Below are positions 1 to 8,939 of a stretch of 64,000 bases of DNA, piece by piece (within the stretch, counting starts at the first letter, position 1; every line of letters begins with the position of its first letter). The stretch lies in assembly GCA_903870165.1 (NCBI GenBank), contig CAIQBW010000012.1, positions 1-64,000 on the forward strand. The letters run 5' to 3'. The notes under the pieces were generated by a model. That model made no database searches, had not been told where the DNA came from, and saw nothing but the letters and a program-made list of their open reading frames with translations. A program made the position numbers and the translations under genes. This stretch comes from an uncultured Methylophilaceae bacterium. Its GTDB lineage: Bacteria; Pseudomonadota; Gammaproteobacteria; Burkholderiales; Methylophilaceae.

Positions 1-87
1 ATGACGAATTGAAATGCGTTTCTTACCACCATGGCTGAGATATTCTTGGACTACTGATAATTTAAACTGCGTATCGTACTTGCTCAT
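1..87 (-). CDS. IS3-family transposase OrfA, N-terminal part (runs off window)
   Basis: The first 29 residues, starting MSKYDTQFKLSVVQEYLS, are in the window and match the helix-turn-helix start of IS3-family OrfA proteins (MSKY..EFKL.VVQEYL). In this family OrfA supplies the DNA-binding helix-turn-helix and leucine zipper and is joined by frameshifting to the DDE catalytic OrfB. The start lies 53 bases inside the element end. Whether the gene is intact cannot be seen. Confidence 0.65.
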   Translation of the reverse strand, partial: MSKYDTQFKLSVVQEYLSHGGKKRISIRH

Positions 88-140
88 GAAACTGACCCTC
101 ATCGGTTGGATTTATTGTCCAACTTTTGTGGGTCAGTTCA
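1..140 (-). mobile_element. Left end of an IS3-family insertion sequence (partial)
   Basis: On the minus strand the element begins near 140 with TGAACTGACCCACAAAAG, an end of the kind seen in IS3-family elements (5'-TG start, GACCC-rich terminal repeat). About 50 bases further in is the start of a transposase OrfA. A second GGGTCAGTT lies near 100. The element runs off the window, so the other end, the target duplication and the subgroup cannot be determined. Confidence 0.7.
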
Positions 141-189
141 AAAATAAGCTGTTTTTACATCAATCAACATAAGCTAAAAATTGCTATTT

Positions 190-711
190 TTAGTGGTGAC
201 TTGATTCTGATATCTTATCCATGATAGCAAATAACACCCCTGACAAAATCAACGTGAAGTGGATGCCGACCATCCATGCCATTTGTGTATTGCTTAGATG
301 CTCAATACCAACTGTCGATTGGTGCACAAAGGCTTTTAATAAATCAATTGCTGAGATTGCAACAATAGAGCCAATAAGCTTTAATTTAAGCCCTGAATAG
401 TCGACCTTGCCCATCCATTCAGGACGATCTTCGTGATTCGCCACATCAATCTTAGAAACGAAGTTTTCGTAGCCACTAAAAATAACCATAATTAGAAGAT
501 TAGCGACTAAAGTAATATCGACCAAACCCAAAATTGACAATACAACCTCTTGCTCAGGCGCATCTACAATGTGTTCAATGATGTGGACAAACTCTTGCAC
601 AAATTTCACTAGCATCAAACCTAATCCACCAACTAAACCAATGTACATTGGGGCTAGCACCCAACGGCTTCGGAACATGACATCTTCTAAAAGTTGTTCA
701 ATCAATTTCAT
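190..711 (-). CDS. yqhA: UPF0114 family inner-membrane protein YqhA
   Basis: A 173-residue membrane protein of the TIGR00645/UPF0114 family, recognised from the start MKLIEQLLEDVMFRSRW and the later GLKLKLIGSIVAISAIDLLK segment. Four hydrophobic helices are visible (roughly residues 17-37, 55-80, 108-130 and 145-165). The family has no established biochemical function. It lies 33 bp downstream of ctaB on the same strand, so it may be the last cistron of the oxidase-assembly operon, although it also occurs elsewhere alone. Confidence 0.85.
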   Translation of the reverse strand: MKLIEQLLEDVMFRSRWVLAPMYIGLVGGLGLMLVKFVQEFVHIIEHIVDAPEQEVVLSILGLVDITLVANLLIMVIFSGYENFVSKIDVANHEDRPEWMGKVDYSGLKLKLIGSIVAISAIDLLKAFVHQSTVGIEHLSNTQMAWMVGIHFTLILSGVLFAIMDKISESSHH

Positions 712-743
712 GGTATTTCCTTAACGTTTTATCAATGCTTTAT

Positions 744-1649
744 TTATAGTGGAATAAACCAGTAATGGTCAAGCAGCAAGCCTGCAAACAAGGCCATTAA
801 ATAGATAATTGAATACTTGAACGTAAGCTTAGCTAAATCATCTGAATACTCACGGTATAGAGCGATAGCATAAGCCATAAAGCCCATATTGAGACCAAAT
901 GAGATCACACAATACACGAGGCCGCTCATGCCCAAGCCAACTGGCATCATGGCAACCGCAAATAAGATGATGGTGTATAAAAGAATATGTTGCCGAGTAA
1001 ACACTTCACCGTGTGTCACTGGCAACATCGGCATCCCTACTTTTGCGTAGTCTTCGCGACGATACAAAGCCAAAGCCCAAAAATGTGGTGGTGTCCAAGC
1101 AAAGATAATCAAGAACAAAATCAAAGATTCTGGCGATACAACATTATTCACCGCTGCCCAACCCAAAATTGGCGGCATTGCGCCAGAAGCGCCTCCTATT
1201 ACAATGTTCAATGGTGTGACTGGCTTGAGGAATACGGTATAGATCACTGCGTAGCCCAAGAAAGTCGCGAAAGTGAGCCACATAGTGAGCGGATTTACAT
1301 ACACATACAAAATACCCAAACCCATCGTTCCAATAATACTCGCAAAGATAAATGTTTCTTTTGAGCTGACCTGGCCTGTAGGAAGCGGTCTGCCACGCGT
1401 GCGCGCCATTCTTGCGTCAATCTCTTGTTCAATTAAACAATTAAATGCAGCAGCAGCCCCAGATGCCAAGCCAATGCCAACTGTCGCCGCTATCAAAATA
1501 TCGAACGGGACCATATTTGGCGTCGCAAGAAACATCCCAATTATCGCGGTAAATACAATCAACGCTGAAACACGCGGTTTACATAAAGGAAAGAAATTCT
1601 GGAATCTAATCTTAAAATTTTGTAATGGATTGATGGCAACTGCGTTCAT
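744..1649 (-). CDS. ctaB: Protoheme IX farnesyltransferase (heme O synthase)
   Basis: An integral-membrane UbiA-family prenyltransferase that adds a farnesyl group to heme B to make heme O, the precursor of the heme A used by the oxidase encoded upstream. The polyprenyl-diphosphate/Mg2+ site is visible around residues 70-95 (N-x-x-I-E-x-E-I-D-A-R-M-x-R-T-x-x-R-P-L). A second acidic region ([15 protein letters not shown]) lies near residue 200, and about nine hydrophobic helices are spread along 301 residues. I chose the ATG at 1649 rather than the in-frame TTG at 1652 because GGGAG precedes it by six bases and it overlaps the ctaA stop as TGATG, a sign of translational coupling. Confidence 0.95.
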   Translation of the reverse strand: MNAVAINPLQNFKIRFQNFFPLCKPRVSALIVFTAIIGMFLATPNMVPFDILIAATVGIGLASGAAAAFNCLIEQEIDARMARTRGRPLPTGQVSSKETFIFASIIGTMGLGILYVYVNPLTMWLTFATFLGYAVIYTVFLKPVTPLNIVIGGASGAMPPILGWAAVNNVVSPESLILFLIIFAWTPPHFWALALYRREDYAKVGMPMLPVTHGEVFTRQHILLYTIILFAVAMMPVGLGMSGLVYCVISFGLNMGFMAYAIALYREYSDDLAKLTFKYSIIYLMALFAGLLLDHYWFIPL

Positions 1650-2662
1650 CAATAACTCCCTTTTGATAATTCTGTAATTTTTGAATTAACCACAACGATG
1701 GTCACCAATAATAAGGCTGCGCCCATATTGTGACCTACCGCCAAAGCTAATGGTAAATGTAAAACAAGATTGCCTATACCTAAGCTAATTTGCACTAAGA
1801 GTAGGGCAAATAAAAGCATACCGAACGATTTTAATCGGGTATTTTTAATCAACATCACAGCTAAAGTACTCAGGTAGGTAAAAGTAATCAGGGCCCCTAC
1901 ACGATGCGTCCATTGAATGGCTGTAAATGCTGAAAGCTCTAAAGGCTTACCCGATGCTGTTTGACCTAATTCACGTACCCAGTGGAATGCTGTGCCAAAG
2001 TCCATATCGGGCATCCACTCTCCGTGACAGGTTGGGAAGTCAGTACAAGCAAGTGCAGCATAGTTTGAGCTAGTCCAGCCACCCAGAAATATTTGAGCAA
2101 AAATTATGAACAAAGCACCACGAATCCAAAGACGCACAAGATCAGACTCAACAATACGTTTAGAAGGACTACCAAAATGCCTATGGGTAATCCAAGTCAA
2201 AATAGCCAAGGTCGTCATGCCGCCCATTAAATGCGATGAAACAATTACAGGCTTGAGCAACAAAGTTACTGTCCACATACCCAGCATGGCTTGAAAGCCA
2301 ATCACAAGAAGTAGAGCGGTTGGTAGTAAAGGTGAAACACTGATATGCCGCTTGGCGCGCCAACCAAGCACAAACAATGAAAGCAATAACAATCCCAATG
2401 TGCCTGCCACGTAGCGATGGGCCATTTCTTTCCAAGCTTTGTGGGTTTCTACTGGTTTATTTGGATAAGCTTCTTGGGCATGAGTAATAGCAGATTGGCT
2501 TTCTGGAACAGTTAAAGTCCCATAACAACCAGGCCAATCTGGACAACCTAACCCCGCATCTGAAAGTCGCACATAAGCACCCAGCACCACCACGCAAAGC
2601 GCCAAAATCGTAGCCAGCAATGCGATACGCCTAAATAATCTAAATGAAGCTAAATTTTGCAT
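1649..2662 (-). CDS. ctaA: Heme A synthase (COX15/CtaA family)
   Basis: A 337-residue polytopic membrane protein that oxidises heme O to heme A. The CtaA/Cox15 histidines are seen in the motifs [30 protein letters not shown] and GHNMGAA, spread over about eight helices. The N-terminal [12 protein letters not shown] segment is typical of the proteobacterial (type 2) family and contains the cysteine pair of the first extracytoplasmic loop. A second cysteine pair ([12 protein letters not shown]) occupies the loop of the second half. It overlaps ctaB by one base and follows the Sco-like gene by one base, so the assembly genes are probably co-transcribed. Confidence 0.95.
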   Translation of the reverse strand: MQNLASFRLFRRIALLATILALCVVVLGAYVRLSDAGLGCPDWPGCYGTLTVPESQSAITHAQEAYPNKPVETHKAWKEMAHRYVAGTLGLLLLSLFVLGWRAKRHISVSPLLPTALLLVIGFQAMLGMWTVTLLLKPVIVSSHLMGGMTTLAILTWITHRHFGSPSKRIVESDLVRLWIRGALFIIFAQIFLGGWTSSNYAALACTDFPTCHGEWMPDMDFGTAFHWVRELGQTASGKPLELSAFTAIQWTHRVGALITFTYLSTLAVMLIKNTRLKSFGMLLFALLLVQISLGIGNLVLHLPLALAVGHNMGAALLLVTIVVVNSKITELSKGSY

Positions 2663-2663
2663 A

Positions 2664-3308
2664 CTAACCTGCCCATGAATATTTCAATAAACGCACCCAG
2701 TCTTTACGCATATCAACTGGTTTTACTTGATTTGAGTAACTCAACATAAAGTTTCCAAGCGGGTCCACCATATACACCCGCTCGCTGGTGTAAGCTGACA
2801 CACCGTCAACATCAAATTGTTTAGCTAAAGCGGCCACATCAGCACTTGGCTGATTAAGGATAATTAAATCAGGATATTGTTTCTGCAAATCATTTAAGTC
2901 TTGCTGATTAGTAATTAAAATACGTTGTAAACGATTCATGTCTTTTTCTAATGAAGCATGAATCTGGCGCGCATCATGCAATCTGGCTTGACATACAGCC
3001 TCGCACTTATCAGCAAGAATCACTGCGCTCCATTTATCATGCCATAGCAGTTTAGAAAGCACTGTTGTATCTGTTGTTTTAACATCTTTAAAAGCTTCTG
3101 TTAGCTTAATCGGCACCACTGGCTCGATCAAATCACCATAACTTTTCCCTTTTGGATGCCAATCAAAACGATACATGGCTATGACCAAAAATAAAGGAGC
3201 AGCAAAAAATACGACCATCGCAATCAAAAATAAACGACCTTTTTTCTGCTGTCGCTTATCTGATTCGCTAGTTAAAGCTTGATATTGAGATGACAATTGA
3301 TTCCCCAC
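2664..3308 (-). CDS. Sco-like membrane-anchored thioredoxin-fold protein
   Basis: A 214-residue protein with one N-terminal membrane helix (about residues 24-45) and a periplasmic thioredoxin-like domain. A CxxxC motif (CEAVC, near residue 102) sits where SCO1/SenC copper chaperones have theirs. Its place between ctaA and SURF1 makes a role in oxidase maturation likely. The histidine that completes the copper site of true Sco proteins, usually just before the Y-x-x-D-P-x-G strand, appears to be absent: the sequence there is AYTSERVYMVDPLG. It may therefore act as a thiol reductase or have lost copper binding. The start is a GTG at 3308, two bases past the SURF1 stop. Confidence 0.7.
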   Translation of the reverse strand: MGNQLSSQYQALTSESDKRQQKKGRLFLIAMVVFFAAPLFLVIAMYRFDWHPKGKSYGDLIEPVVPIKLTEAFKDVKTTDTTVLSKLLWHDKWSAVILADKCEAVCQARLHDARQIHASLEKDMNRLQRILITNQQDLNDLQKQYPDLIILNQPSADVAALAKQFDVDGVSAYTSERVYMVDPLGNFMLSYSNQVKPVDMRKDWVRLLKYSWAG

Positions 3309-3309
3309 T

Positions 3310-4038
3310 TTAATTCTGTGACACTTCTTTACCGCGTCTAAAACCTACAAATAAATAAATCGCAAAAGCTGCAACAGCAAACCCAAACCACTGATACGCA
3401 TAGCCTAGGTGTGTTGCAATTCTGTCATCAGGTCTAATCCAATTACGGACAAATCCACCTTGGTTGTCCGATGACATTCTAATCACCACAGGCAATACTT
3501 TGATAGGTACAGCTTTTACGTAAGCATCCATATCCATGTTTTGCCATAAGACTTGCCAATGAGCCTTTTCTAATGACTGAGGACTTAATGTAAAAAACTT
3601 CTTACTTGGTACCCAAATCTGACCTAACACTTTTTGAGCTCCTATTGGCACATCAATCTGAGGGACGTCAGCATGGTTATCTGAAGCTGCTATCCATCCA
3701 CGGTCAACTAAGACTAATTCATCTTTACCATCAAGCTTAAGCGGTGTAATCACATGATAGCCGGCTGTTTCTCCCTCAACCTGATTATCAAGCAATATCT
3801 GATATTGTTTAACATACTCACCTGTCACTTCAACTTGCTTATACCGAAGCGCTTCGGGATGACTTAAATCCTTAGGTATCGCCTCAGGTTGATGAGAACT
3901 GCTCGCATCATATTGAGACTGTAATGCCAGCTTTTGTTCCGCTTTGTTGTATTGCCACAAACCTAATTTAATAAACAGAGGAATACAGCATATTGTGACC
4001 AATGTGCCGATAAGTGTCGGCCTAAATTTTTTAAGCAT
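3310..4038 (-). CDS. SURF1-family cytochrome oxidase biogenesis protein
   Basis: A 242-residue protein with the SURF1 layout: one helix at each end (about 10-25 and 210-232) and a periplasmic domain between. Diagnostic segments are GLWQYNKAEQKLAL just after the first helix and ELVLVDRGWIA in the middle. SURF1 proteins assist heme A insertion into subunit I. The gene is the promoter-proximal member of the SURF1, Sco-like, ctaA, ctaB run, in which neighbours are one to two bases apart or overlap. Confidence 0.9.
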   Translation of the reverse strand: MLKKFRPTLIGTLVTICCIPLFIKLGLWQYNKAEQKLALQSQYDASSSHQPEAIPKDLSHPEALRYKQVEVTGEYVKQYQILLDNQVEGETAGYHVITPLKLDGKDELVLVDRGWIAASDNHADVPQIDVPIGAQKVLGQIWVPSKKFFTLSPQSLEKAHWQVLWQNMDMDAYVKAVPIKVLPVVIRMSSDNQGGFVRNWIRPDDRIATHLGYAYQWFGFAVAAFAIYLFVGFRRGKEVSQN

Positions 4039-4119
4039 AGTAGCGCCAGAAATTGAATTGAAATTGCAAATTATTCATGTGAACCGCATAATTAAAATGT
4101 CACTATCTTGGAGAGTTTC

Positions 4120-4326
4120 ATGCTTATAAAAATTGCTATCATCCTAGCACTACTAATGATTGTCTTTAGTTTATTTTCGGCTTTATTTTACCTAGGTAAA
4201 GACAAAGGCTCTGGCGAAAGAACAGTTCGCGCACTAACGATTAGAATCACATTATCCATCTTGCTTTTTGTGCTGTTAATCACTGGCTATTACTTTGGCT
4301 TGATCGGCAGCAACGCACATCCTTAA
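4120..4326 (+). CDS. DUF2909 family twin transmembrane protein
   Basis: A 68-residue protein with two membrane helices (about residues 4-24 and 43-63) joined by a charged loop (LGKDKGSGERTVRALTIRI). It matches the small DUF2909 protein habitually found inside proteobacterial cytochrome c oxidase clusters; its function is unknown. The ATG at 4120 is chosen because GGAGAG lies five bases upstream. The TTG at 4108 would bury that ribosome-binding site. It is the only plus-strand gene in the oxidase cluster and shares a terminator with cox3. Confidence 0.85.
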   Translation: MLIKIAIILALLMIVFSLFSALFYLGKDKGSGERTVRALTIRITLSILLFVLLITGYYFGLIGSNAHP

Positions 4327-4346
4327 GTTGAAAACTGCTATGCAAT

Positions 4347-4380
4347 AAAAAAGGCGACACATTGTGATCGCCTTTTTTAT
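4347..4380. terminator. Bidirectional terminator between DUF2909 and cox3
   Basis: A hairpin with stem AAGGCGA/TCGCCTT (4351-4374) is flanked by an A run and a T run, so it can end transcription in both directions between these convergent genes. Confidence 0.85.
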
Positions 4381-4393
4381 TCTTGTTTAACGC

Positions 4394-5275
4394 TTATAGC
4401 CAGTATACGAATACAAATAAGCCCAACCATACTACGTCAACAAAGTGCCAGTACCAAGCCACACCTTCGAAACCGAAGTGCTGATCTGCATCAAAGTGGC
4501 CTCTCATGCTGCGAAGCAAGATCACAATAAGCATCAAAGTACCTAACATCACGTGGAAACCATGGAAACCAGTCAACATAAAGAAGCTAGCGCCGTAAGC
4601 ACCAGAACCTAAAGTTAAACCCATTTCTGTATAAGCATGATGATATTCCACTGCTTGGCAAGCCAAGAAAGCAATACCAAGAGCAACGGTTAAGAATAAA
4701 CCAATCACCAATTGTTTACGGTTGTTTTTCAACAAGCCCCAGTGCGCCCAAGTAACCGTTGCACCTGAAGTAAGCAAAATCAAAGTGTTGATCGCTGGCA
4801 AGCCCCAAGCTTCCATTGGATTTAGATGTCCAACAACATACTCTTTACCTAAAACTACACCGCCAGGACCAGCTGAAGGCCATGAAGCCACGAAATCTTT
4901 GTACATGGTGAATTGTGGATCGAATGAAGCTAATTCAGGGATTGAAATCACACGCATAAAAAATAGCGCACCAAAGAAGGCGGCAAAGAATGCAACTTCA
5001 GAACAAATAAACACAATCATACCTACACGGAACGATTTGTCTTCCCACTTGGTGTAAAGACCATTTTGACATTCAGCAATCACACTACCCATCCATTTGA
5101 ATATCATGCCAAGGATAACCAAAGCACCAGCAATCATCATCCCCTTCCCTGCAGGGAAATTGTTGATATTAAAAATGAAGCCTGATGCTAATGTCAACAA
5201 ACCTGCTGACAAGATGACAGGGTAAGCGACTGGATTCGGTACATAATAATGATTAGCGTTATGTGTTGAAGACAT
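4394..5275 (-). CDS. ctaE: Cytochrome c oxidase subunit III
   Basis: A 293-residue subunit III with seven predicted helices. The motif SEVAFFAAFFGALFF carries the conserved glutamate of helix III, and GFHGFHVMLGT and WHFVDVVWLGLF are standard near the C terminus. Subunit III stabilises the oxidase core and its proton uptake. The start has AAGGAAACAAGG immediately upstream. It is the last gene of the coxB-coxA-cox11-cox3 unit, 86 bp after cox11. Confidence 0.95.
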   Translation of the reverse strand: MSSTHNANHYYVPNPVAYPVILSAGLLTLASGFIFNINNFPAGKGMMIAGALVILGMIFKWMGSVIAECQNGLYTKWEDKSFRVGMIVFICSEVAFFAAFFGALFFMRVISIPELASFDPQFTMYKDFVASWPSAGPGGVVLGKEYVVGHLNPMEAWGLPAINTLILLTSGATVTWAHWGLLKNNRKQLVIGLFLTVALGIAFLACQAVEYHHAYTEMGLTLGSGAYGASFFMLTGFHGFHVMLGTLMLIVILLRSMRGHFDADQHFGFEGVAWYWHFVDVVWLGLFVFVYWL

Positions 5276-5361
5276 CCTTGTTTCCTTTGCACTATTATAA
5301 TTAGCGTTTAATATTTAATTTTTACTTGCTTGCTTCTTAAATACGAGCAATCACAAGCTCC

Positions 5362-5904
5362 CTAATTTGCTGGCTTTACTGCATTATAAAATGCGTAAGA
5401 CAACGTTACCGCGTTTACATCCTTTGGTAGATCTGTACTCACATAGAATCTTAACGGCATTAACTTAGTTTCCCCTGCTTTAAGCTCTTGCCGTTTAAAA
5501 CAAAAACATTCAATCTTTTTGAAATGTGGTGATGCAAGTCCCGGACTTACACTTGGCACGGCCTGACCCGCCACACTCTCATTGGTATTATTCTTAGCAA
5601 CAAAATTGACTGTTTCAATTTGCCCCGGATGGACTTTTATGCTTGGCTGTTCTGGATAGAAATTCCAACCCAACCCTGGCATAACACTACTCGTAAACTC
5701 AACGGTTACCCAACGAGTTTCATCCACCTTATTGCTTGTCACATCAGCTGTAGCATTGGTTTTGCCATTCAACCCTGTCACCGTACAAAGTACGTTGTAC
5801 AAAGGCACTAAAGCAAAACCAAATAACAACGCAGCACCAACAATCCAAAGTAACTTAAAACCTAACTTCTTATTATCTTGCTGTCTTTTTTCGTGACTAT
5901 TCAC
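5362..5904 (-). CDS. ctaG: Cytochrome c oxidase assembly protein CtaG/Cox11 (copper delivery to CuB)
   Basis: A periplasmic copper chaperone anchored by one N-terminal helix. Visible signatures are VPLYNVLCTVTGLNG after the helix, the copper-binding ECFCF motif near residue 130, and the C-terminal MPLRFYVSTDLP strand. It delivers Cu(I) to CuB of subunit I. A longer ATG form would begin at 5940, but the GTG at 5904 has AGGA five bases upstream and overlaps the stop of the preceding small gene as TAGTG. I therefore prefer 180 residues. Confidence 0.92.
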   Translation of the reverse strand: MNSHEKRQQDNKKLGFKLLWIVGAALLFGFALVPLYNVLCTVTGLNGKTNATADVTSNKVDETRWVTVEFTSSVMPGLGWNFYPEQPSIKVHPGQIETVNFVAKNNTNESVAGQAVPSVSPGLASPHFKKIECFCFKRQELKAGETKLMPLRFYVSTDLPKDVNAVTLSYAFYNAVKPAN

Positions 5905-6023
5905 TACTTTCCTATCCAATATATGGCAAGGAAATACCAAGCCAATGCTATCCCAGCAAATAGCAAACCTAGTTTTTTGCTTTTATTGGTTCTTACTTGG
6001 TCGTTTTGTTTATTTTTATCCAT
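5904..6023 (-). CDS. Small single-helix protein between coxA and cox11 (oxidase assembly peptide)
   Basis: A 39-residue protein starting MDKNKQNDQVRTNKSKK. A basic tail is followed by one membrane helix (about residues 18-36) ending in WIGK. Its stop overlaps the GTG of cox11 (TAGTG). Betaproteobacterial oxidase operons often carry a short protein with a charged head and one helix at this position, annotated as cytochrome oxidase small assembly protein. Its specific function is unproven. It is shorter than usual gene-calling limits. Confidence 0.75.
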   Translation of the reverse strand: MDKNKQNDQVRTNKSKKLGLLFAGIALAWYFLAIYWIGK

Positions 6024-6074
6024 CTTTTTAAGACCGCACTTTTAGCGCGGTCTTACCTCAATAGTAATTAGTAA

Positions 6075-7667
6075 TTACTTAACAATCGGTTGCTCAGTAA
6101 AGCTGTGATATGGAGGTGGTGATGGCAATGTCCATTCCAAACCCTCTGCACCTTCCCAAACTCGGTCAGTAGCTTTCTTACCACCACGAGCACAACTCAC
6201 AATATTGTAAACAAAGATAAGTTGAGACAGGCCAAGAACAAATGCAGCTACTGTAGAAATCGCATTGAATTCTGCAAATTGTAGCGCGTAGTCTGGAATA
6301 CGACGTGGCATCCCAGCAAGTCCTAAGAAGAATTGCGGAATAAATGTTAGATTGAATGAGATTGCAGTTAACCAGAAGTGCAACTTGCCCAAACGCTCAT
6401 TAAACATATGACCCGTCATTTTTGGCAGCCAATAGTAAACACCTGACATCACACCCATCATGCCACCCGCAAACAATGTGTAGTGGAAGTGAGCAACAAC
6501 GAAGTATGAGTGGTGATACTGTGCATCAGCTGCAACGTCTGCAAGTACCAGACCTGTTAGACCGCCGATACCAAATAACACAATCCAGCCAGTTGCAAAT
6601 AACATCGGCGTTTCAAAGCTCAATGAGCCTTTCCAAATCGTAGCAATCCAACAGAAGAACAAAACTGCAAGCGGCAATGAAATTGCCATTGTGCTGTACA
6701 TGAAGTAAAGCAATGCTGGGACTGGCATACCTACTGTAAAGAAGTGGTGAGCCCAAACAACAAGCGCTAACGCACCAATTGCCCATAATGAAACTACCTG
6801 TGCTTTGTAACCATACATTGGTTTACGAGAGAATGTTTGTAGAATTTGTGGCATAAAACCCCAAATTGGTAACAATACGATATAAACCTCTGGGTGACCA
6901 AAGAACCAGAACAAATGTTGGAACAAGATTGGATCGCCACCACCAGCAGCATCAAAGAAATGCGTACCAAAATGACGGTCTGTTAAAAGCATTGTTACTG
7001 CACCAGCCAACACTGGAATTGTTGCAATCAACAAGAAAGCTGTTACTAACCAAGCCCATGCAAACATAGGCATTTTCATCAATGTCATGCCAGGCGCGCG
7101 CATGTTTAAGATGGTAACGATAACGTTGATAGAACCAAGAACTGATGAAACACCTAACAAGTGAACTGAAAAAATCGCGAAGTCCACGCCCATGCCACCT
7201 TGGATAGATAATGGCGCATAGAATGTCCAACCAGTAGCAATTGCACCATCACCAATACCGAAAAGCGCCAAAGTGAATGGCAGCGTTAACAGAATGGCAG
7301 CTGGTGGCAATAGCCAAAATCCCCAGTTATTCAAACGAGGTAAAGCCATATCTGGGGCACCAATTTGCAAAGGTAACATCCAGTTAGCAAAACCAGTTGC
7401 TGCTGGCATCAAAGCCGCGAAAATCATGACTAGCGCATGAACGCCAATCAATTGGTTATAAAACTCTGGCTTCATCAATTGCAGGCCCGGCTGAAATAAC
7501 TCCGCACGAACTGCAAGAATCATCGCCCCACCAACCAAAAACATGATGAGTGAGAATGTAAGATACATAGTACCAATATCTTTATGATTGGTAGTGGTTA
7601 GCCAACGCATAATGCCTGTTGGGTGATCATGATGTTCATCATGATGCGCTGCAGTTGTAGAACTCAT
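6075..7667 (-). CDS. ctaD: Cytochrome c oxidase subunit I (aa3-type)
   Basis: The catalytic subunit that reduces O2 at the heme a3-CuB centre and pumps protons. All hallmarks are present: WFFGHPEVYIVLLP (CuB histidine and cross-linked tyrosine), HHFFTVGM, and VAHFHYTLFAGG (heme ligands). About twelve helices span 530 residues. I start at the ATG at 7667, six bases after AAGGAG; the GTG one codon earlier is less well placed. The His-rich N terminus (HHDEHHDH) is common in this family. It is followed by the 39-residue peptide gene and cox11. Confidence 0.96.
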   Translation of the reverse strand: MSSTTAAHHDEHHDHPTGIMRWLTTTNHKDIGTMYLTFSLIMFLVGGAMILAVRAELFQPGLQLMKPEFYNQLIGVHALVMIFAALMPAATGFANWMLPLQIGAPDMALPRLNNWGFWLLPPAAILLTLPFTLALFGIGDGAIATGWTFYAPLSIQGGMGVDFAIFSVHLLGVSSVLGSINVIVTILNMRAPGMTLMKMPMFAWAWLVTAFLLIATIPVLAGAVTMLLTDRHFGTHFFDAAGGGDPILFQHLFWFFGHPEVYIVLLPIWGFMPQILQTFSRKPMYGYKAQVVSLWAIGALALVVWAHHFFTVGMPVPALLYFMYSTMAISLPLAVLFFCWIATIWKGSLSFETPMLFATGWIVLFGIGGLTGLVLADVAADAQYHHSYFVVAHFHYTLFAGGMMGVMSGVYYWLPKMTGHMFNERLGKLHFWLTAISFNLTFIPQFFLGLAGMPRRIPDYALQFAEFNAISTVAAFVLGLSQLIFVYNIVSCARGGKKATDRVWEGAEGLEWTLPSPPPYHSFTEQPIVK

Positions 7668-7750
7668 CACTTTCTCCTTAATGCTACTGTTACGCCAAAT
7701 GTTTAAAAACTAAGATATTAAAAAAATATTAATTATTTAAAACCAAAGCT

Positions 7751-8920
7751 CTAACGTAGCGCTTTGACTTGAGCAGGTTGAAGCACGTCGCCCACTGCAT
7801 TACCTAAGCCATTTCGCTCAAAAGTAATCACAGCCGCAATATCCGTATCGTTCAACACGTTCTTCCATGCAGGCATTACACCTTTACCGTTAAATACGCG
7901 ATCCAAATGACCGTCTTTAACTAACTTACCTTCAGCATCGAAGATTGGACCAGTTGCAATTTTACTACCATGCAGCGCTGGGAATGTTGGTGGCAAGCCT
8001 TGGCCTTCAGCCTGATGACAAACAGCACAGTTCTTCACGTAAACTTCTTTACCGTGGGCAACCAACTCTTCTTTTGTCCATGTTTTATCGGCACCTGCTG
8101 AAGCAGCAGCCAATTTAGTTTTTTGATCTGCAACCCATTTTGCATAATCTTCTGCAGATACTGCGTCTACAACCACAGGCATGAAACCATGGCCTTTACC
8201 GCAAAGTTCTTTACATTGGCCACGGTATGTACCTGGCACATCAACGCGGACCCATGTTTCGCGTAAGAACCCAGGGATTGCATCACGTGCAGAACCGAAC
8301 GCTGGAACCCACCAGTTATGAATTACATCAGTTGCCGTTAAAAGCACACGCACTTTTTTACCTACTGGCAATACCAAATGATTATCAACTTCTAAAAGGT
8401 AATCTTTACCCTTTTCAGCTTGATTATCGATTTGATCTTGCGGTGTAGTTAAGTTACTAACAAACTTAATACCTTGTGCTTCGCCATCTAAGTACTCATA
8501 TTGCCAGCGCCATTGTGAGCCCGTAACCTTAATTACCATGTCTGCATTTGTTTTGGTATCTTCCATCATCACAATGCTGTGATAGGCAGGAATTCCCATC
8601 AAGACAAAGTCGATATAGAGCAAAATCGCAAATGGGACTAAAGTCCAAACCACTTGTGATTTTGTACTGGGGCCAGTAAAGGTAGCAGCCTCATGACCCT
8701 TACTCTTTCTGTGATTGAAGATTGAGTAAATCATAATGCCAAGCACAATCAAGAAAATAATCATCACGATGACCATAAACTTGTTATGCACATGCAAAGT
8801 ATCAGCCGCCATTGGCGTTGCTGGCATCGGGAAATTCCAAGTGTATTGAGCGTGCGCAGCCAATGAAATCATTGCCAACATCACACCAAGTCCCGCCTTT
8901 TTCAGAAACTGCATCACCAT
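7751..8920 (-). CDS. ctaC: Cytochrome c oxidase subunit II with fused cytochrome c domain (caa3-like)
   Basis: It has a signal peptide (MQFLKKAGLGVMLAMISLAAHA), two membrane helices, and a periplasmic cupredoxin domain with the CuA ligands (CKELCGKGHGFM). A C-terminal heme c domain follows (CAVCHQAEG, then MPAW as the probable methionine ligand). Cytochrome c delivers electrons to CuA, and the fused heme c makes this a caa3-type subunit. The start at 8920 is set by GGGAG five bases upstream. A longer reading to 8959 would overlap the preceding gene. Confidence 0.94.
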   Translation of the reverse strand: MVMQFLKKAGLGVMLAMISLAAHAQYTWNFPMPATPMAADTLHVHNKFMVIVMIIFLIVLGIMIYSIFNHRKSKGHEAATFTGPSTKSQVVWTLVPFAILLYIDFVLMGIPAYHSIVMMEDTKTNADMVIKVTGSQWRWQYEYLDGEAQGIKFVSNLTTPQDQIDNQAEKGKDYLLEVDNHLVLPVGKKVRVLLTATDVIHNWWVPAFGSARDAIPGFLRETWVRVDVPGTYRGQCKELCGKGHGFMPVVVDAVSAEDYAKWVADQKTKLAAASAGADKTWTKEELVAHGKEVYVKNCAVCHQAEGQGLPPTFPALHGSKIATGPIFDAEGKLVKDGHLDRVFNGKGVMPAWKNVLNDTDIAAVITFERNGLGNAVGDVLQPAQVKALR

Positions 8921-8939
8921 ACTTACTCCCAAAAACTGG

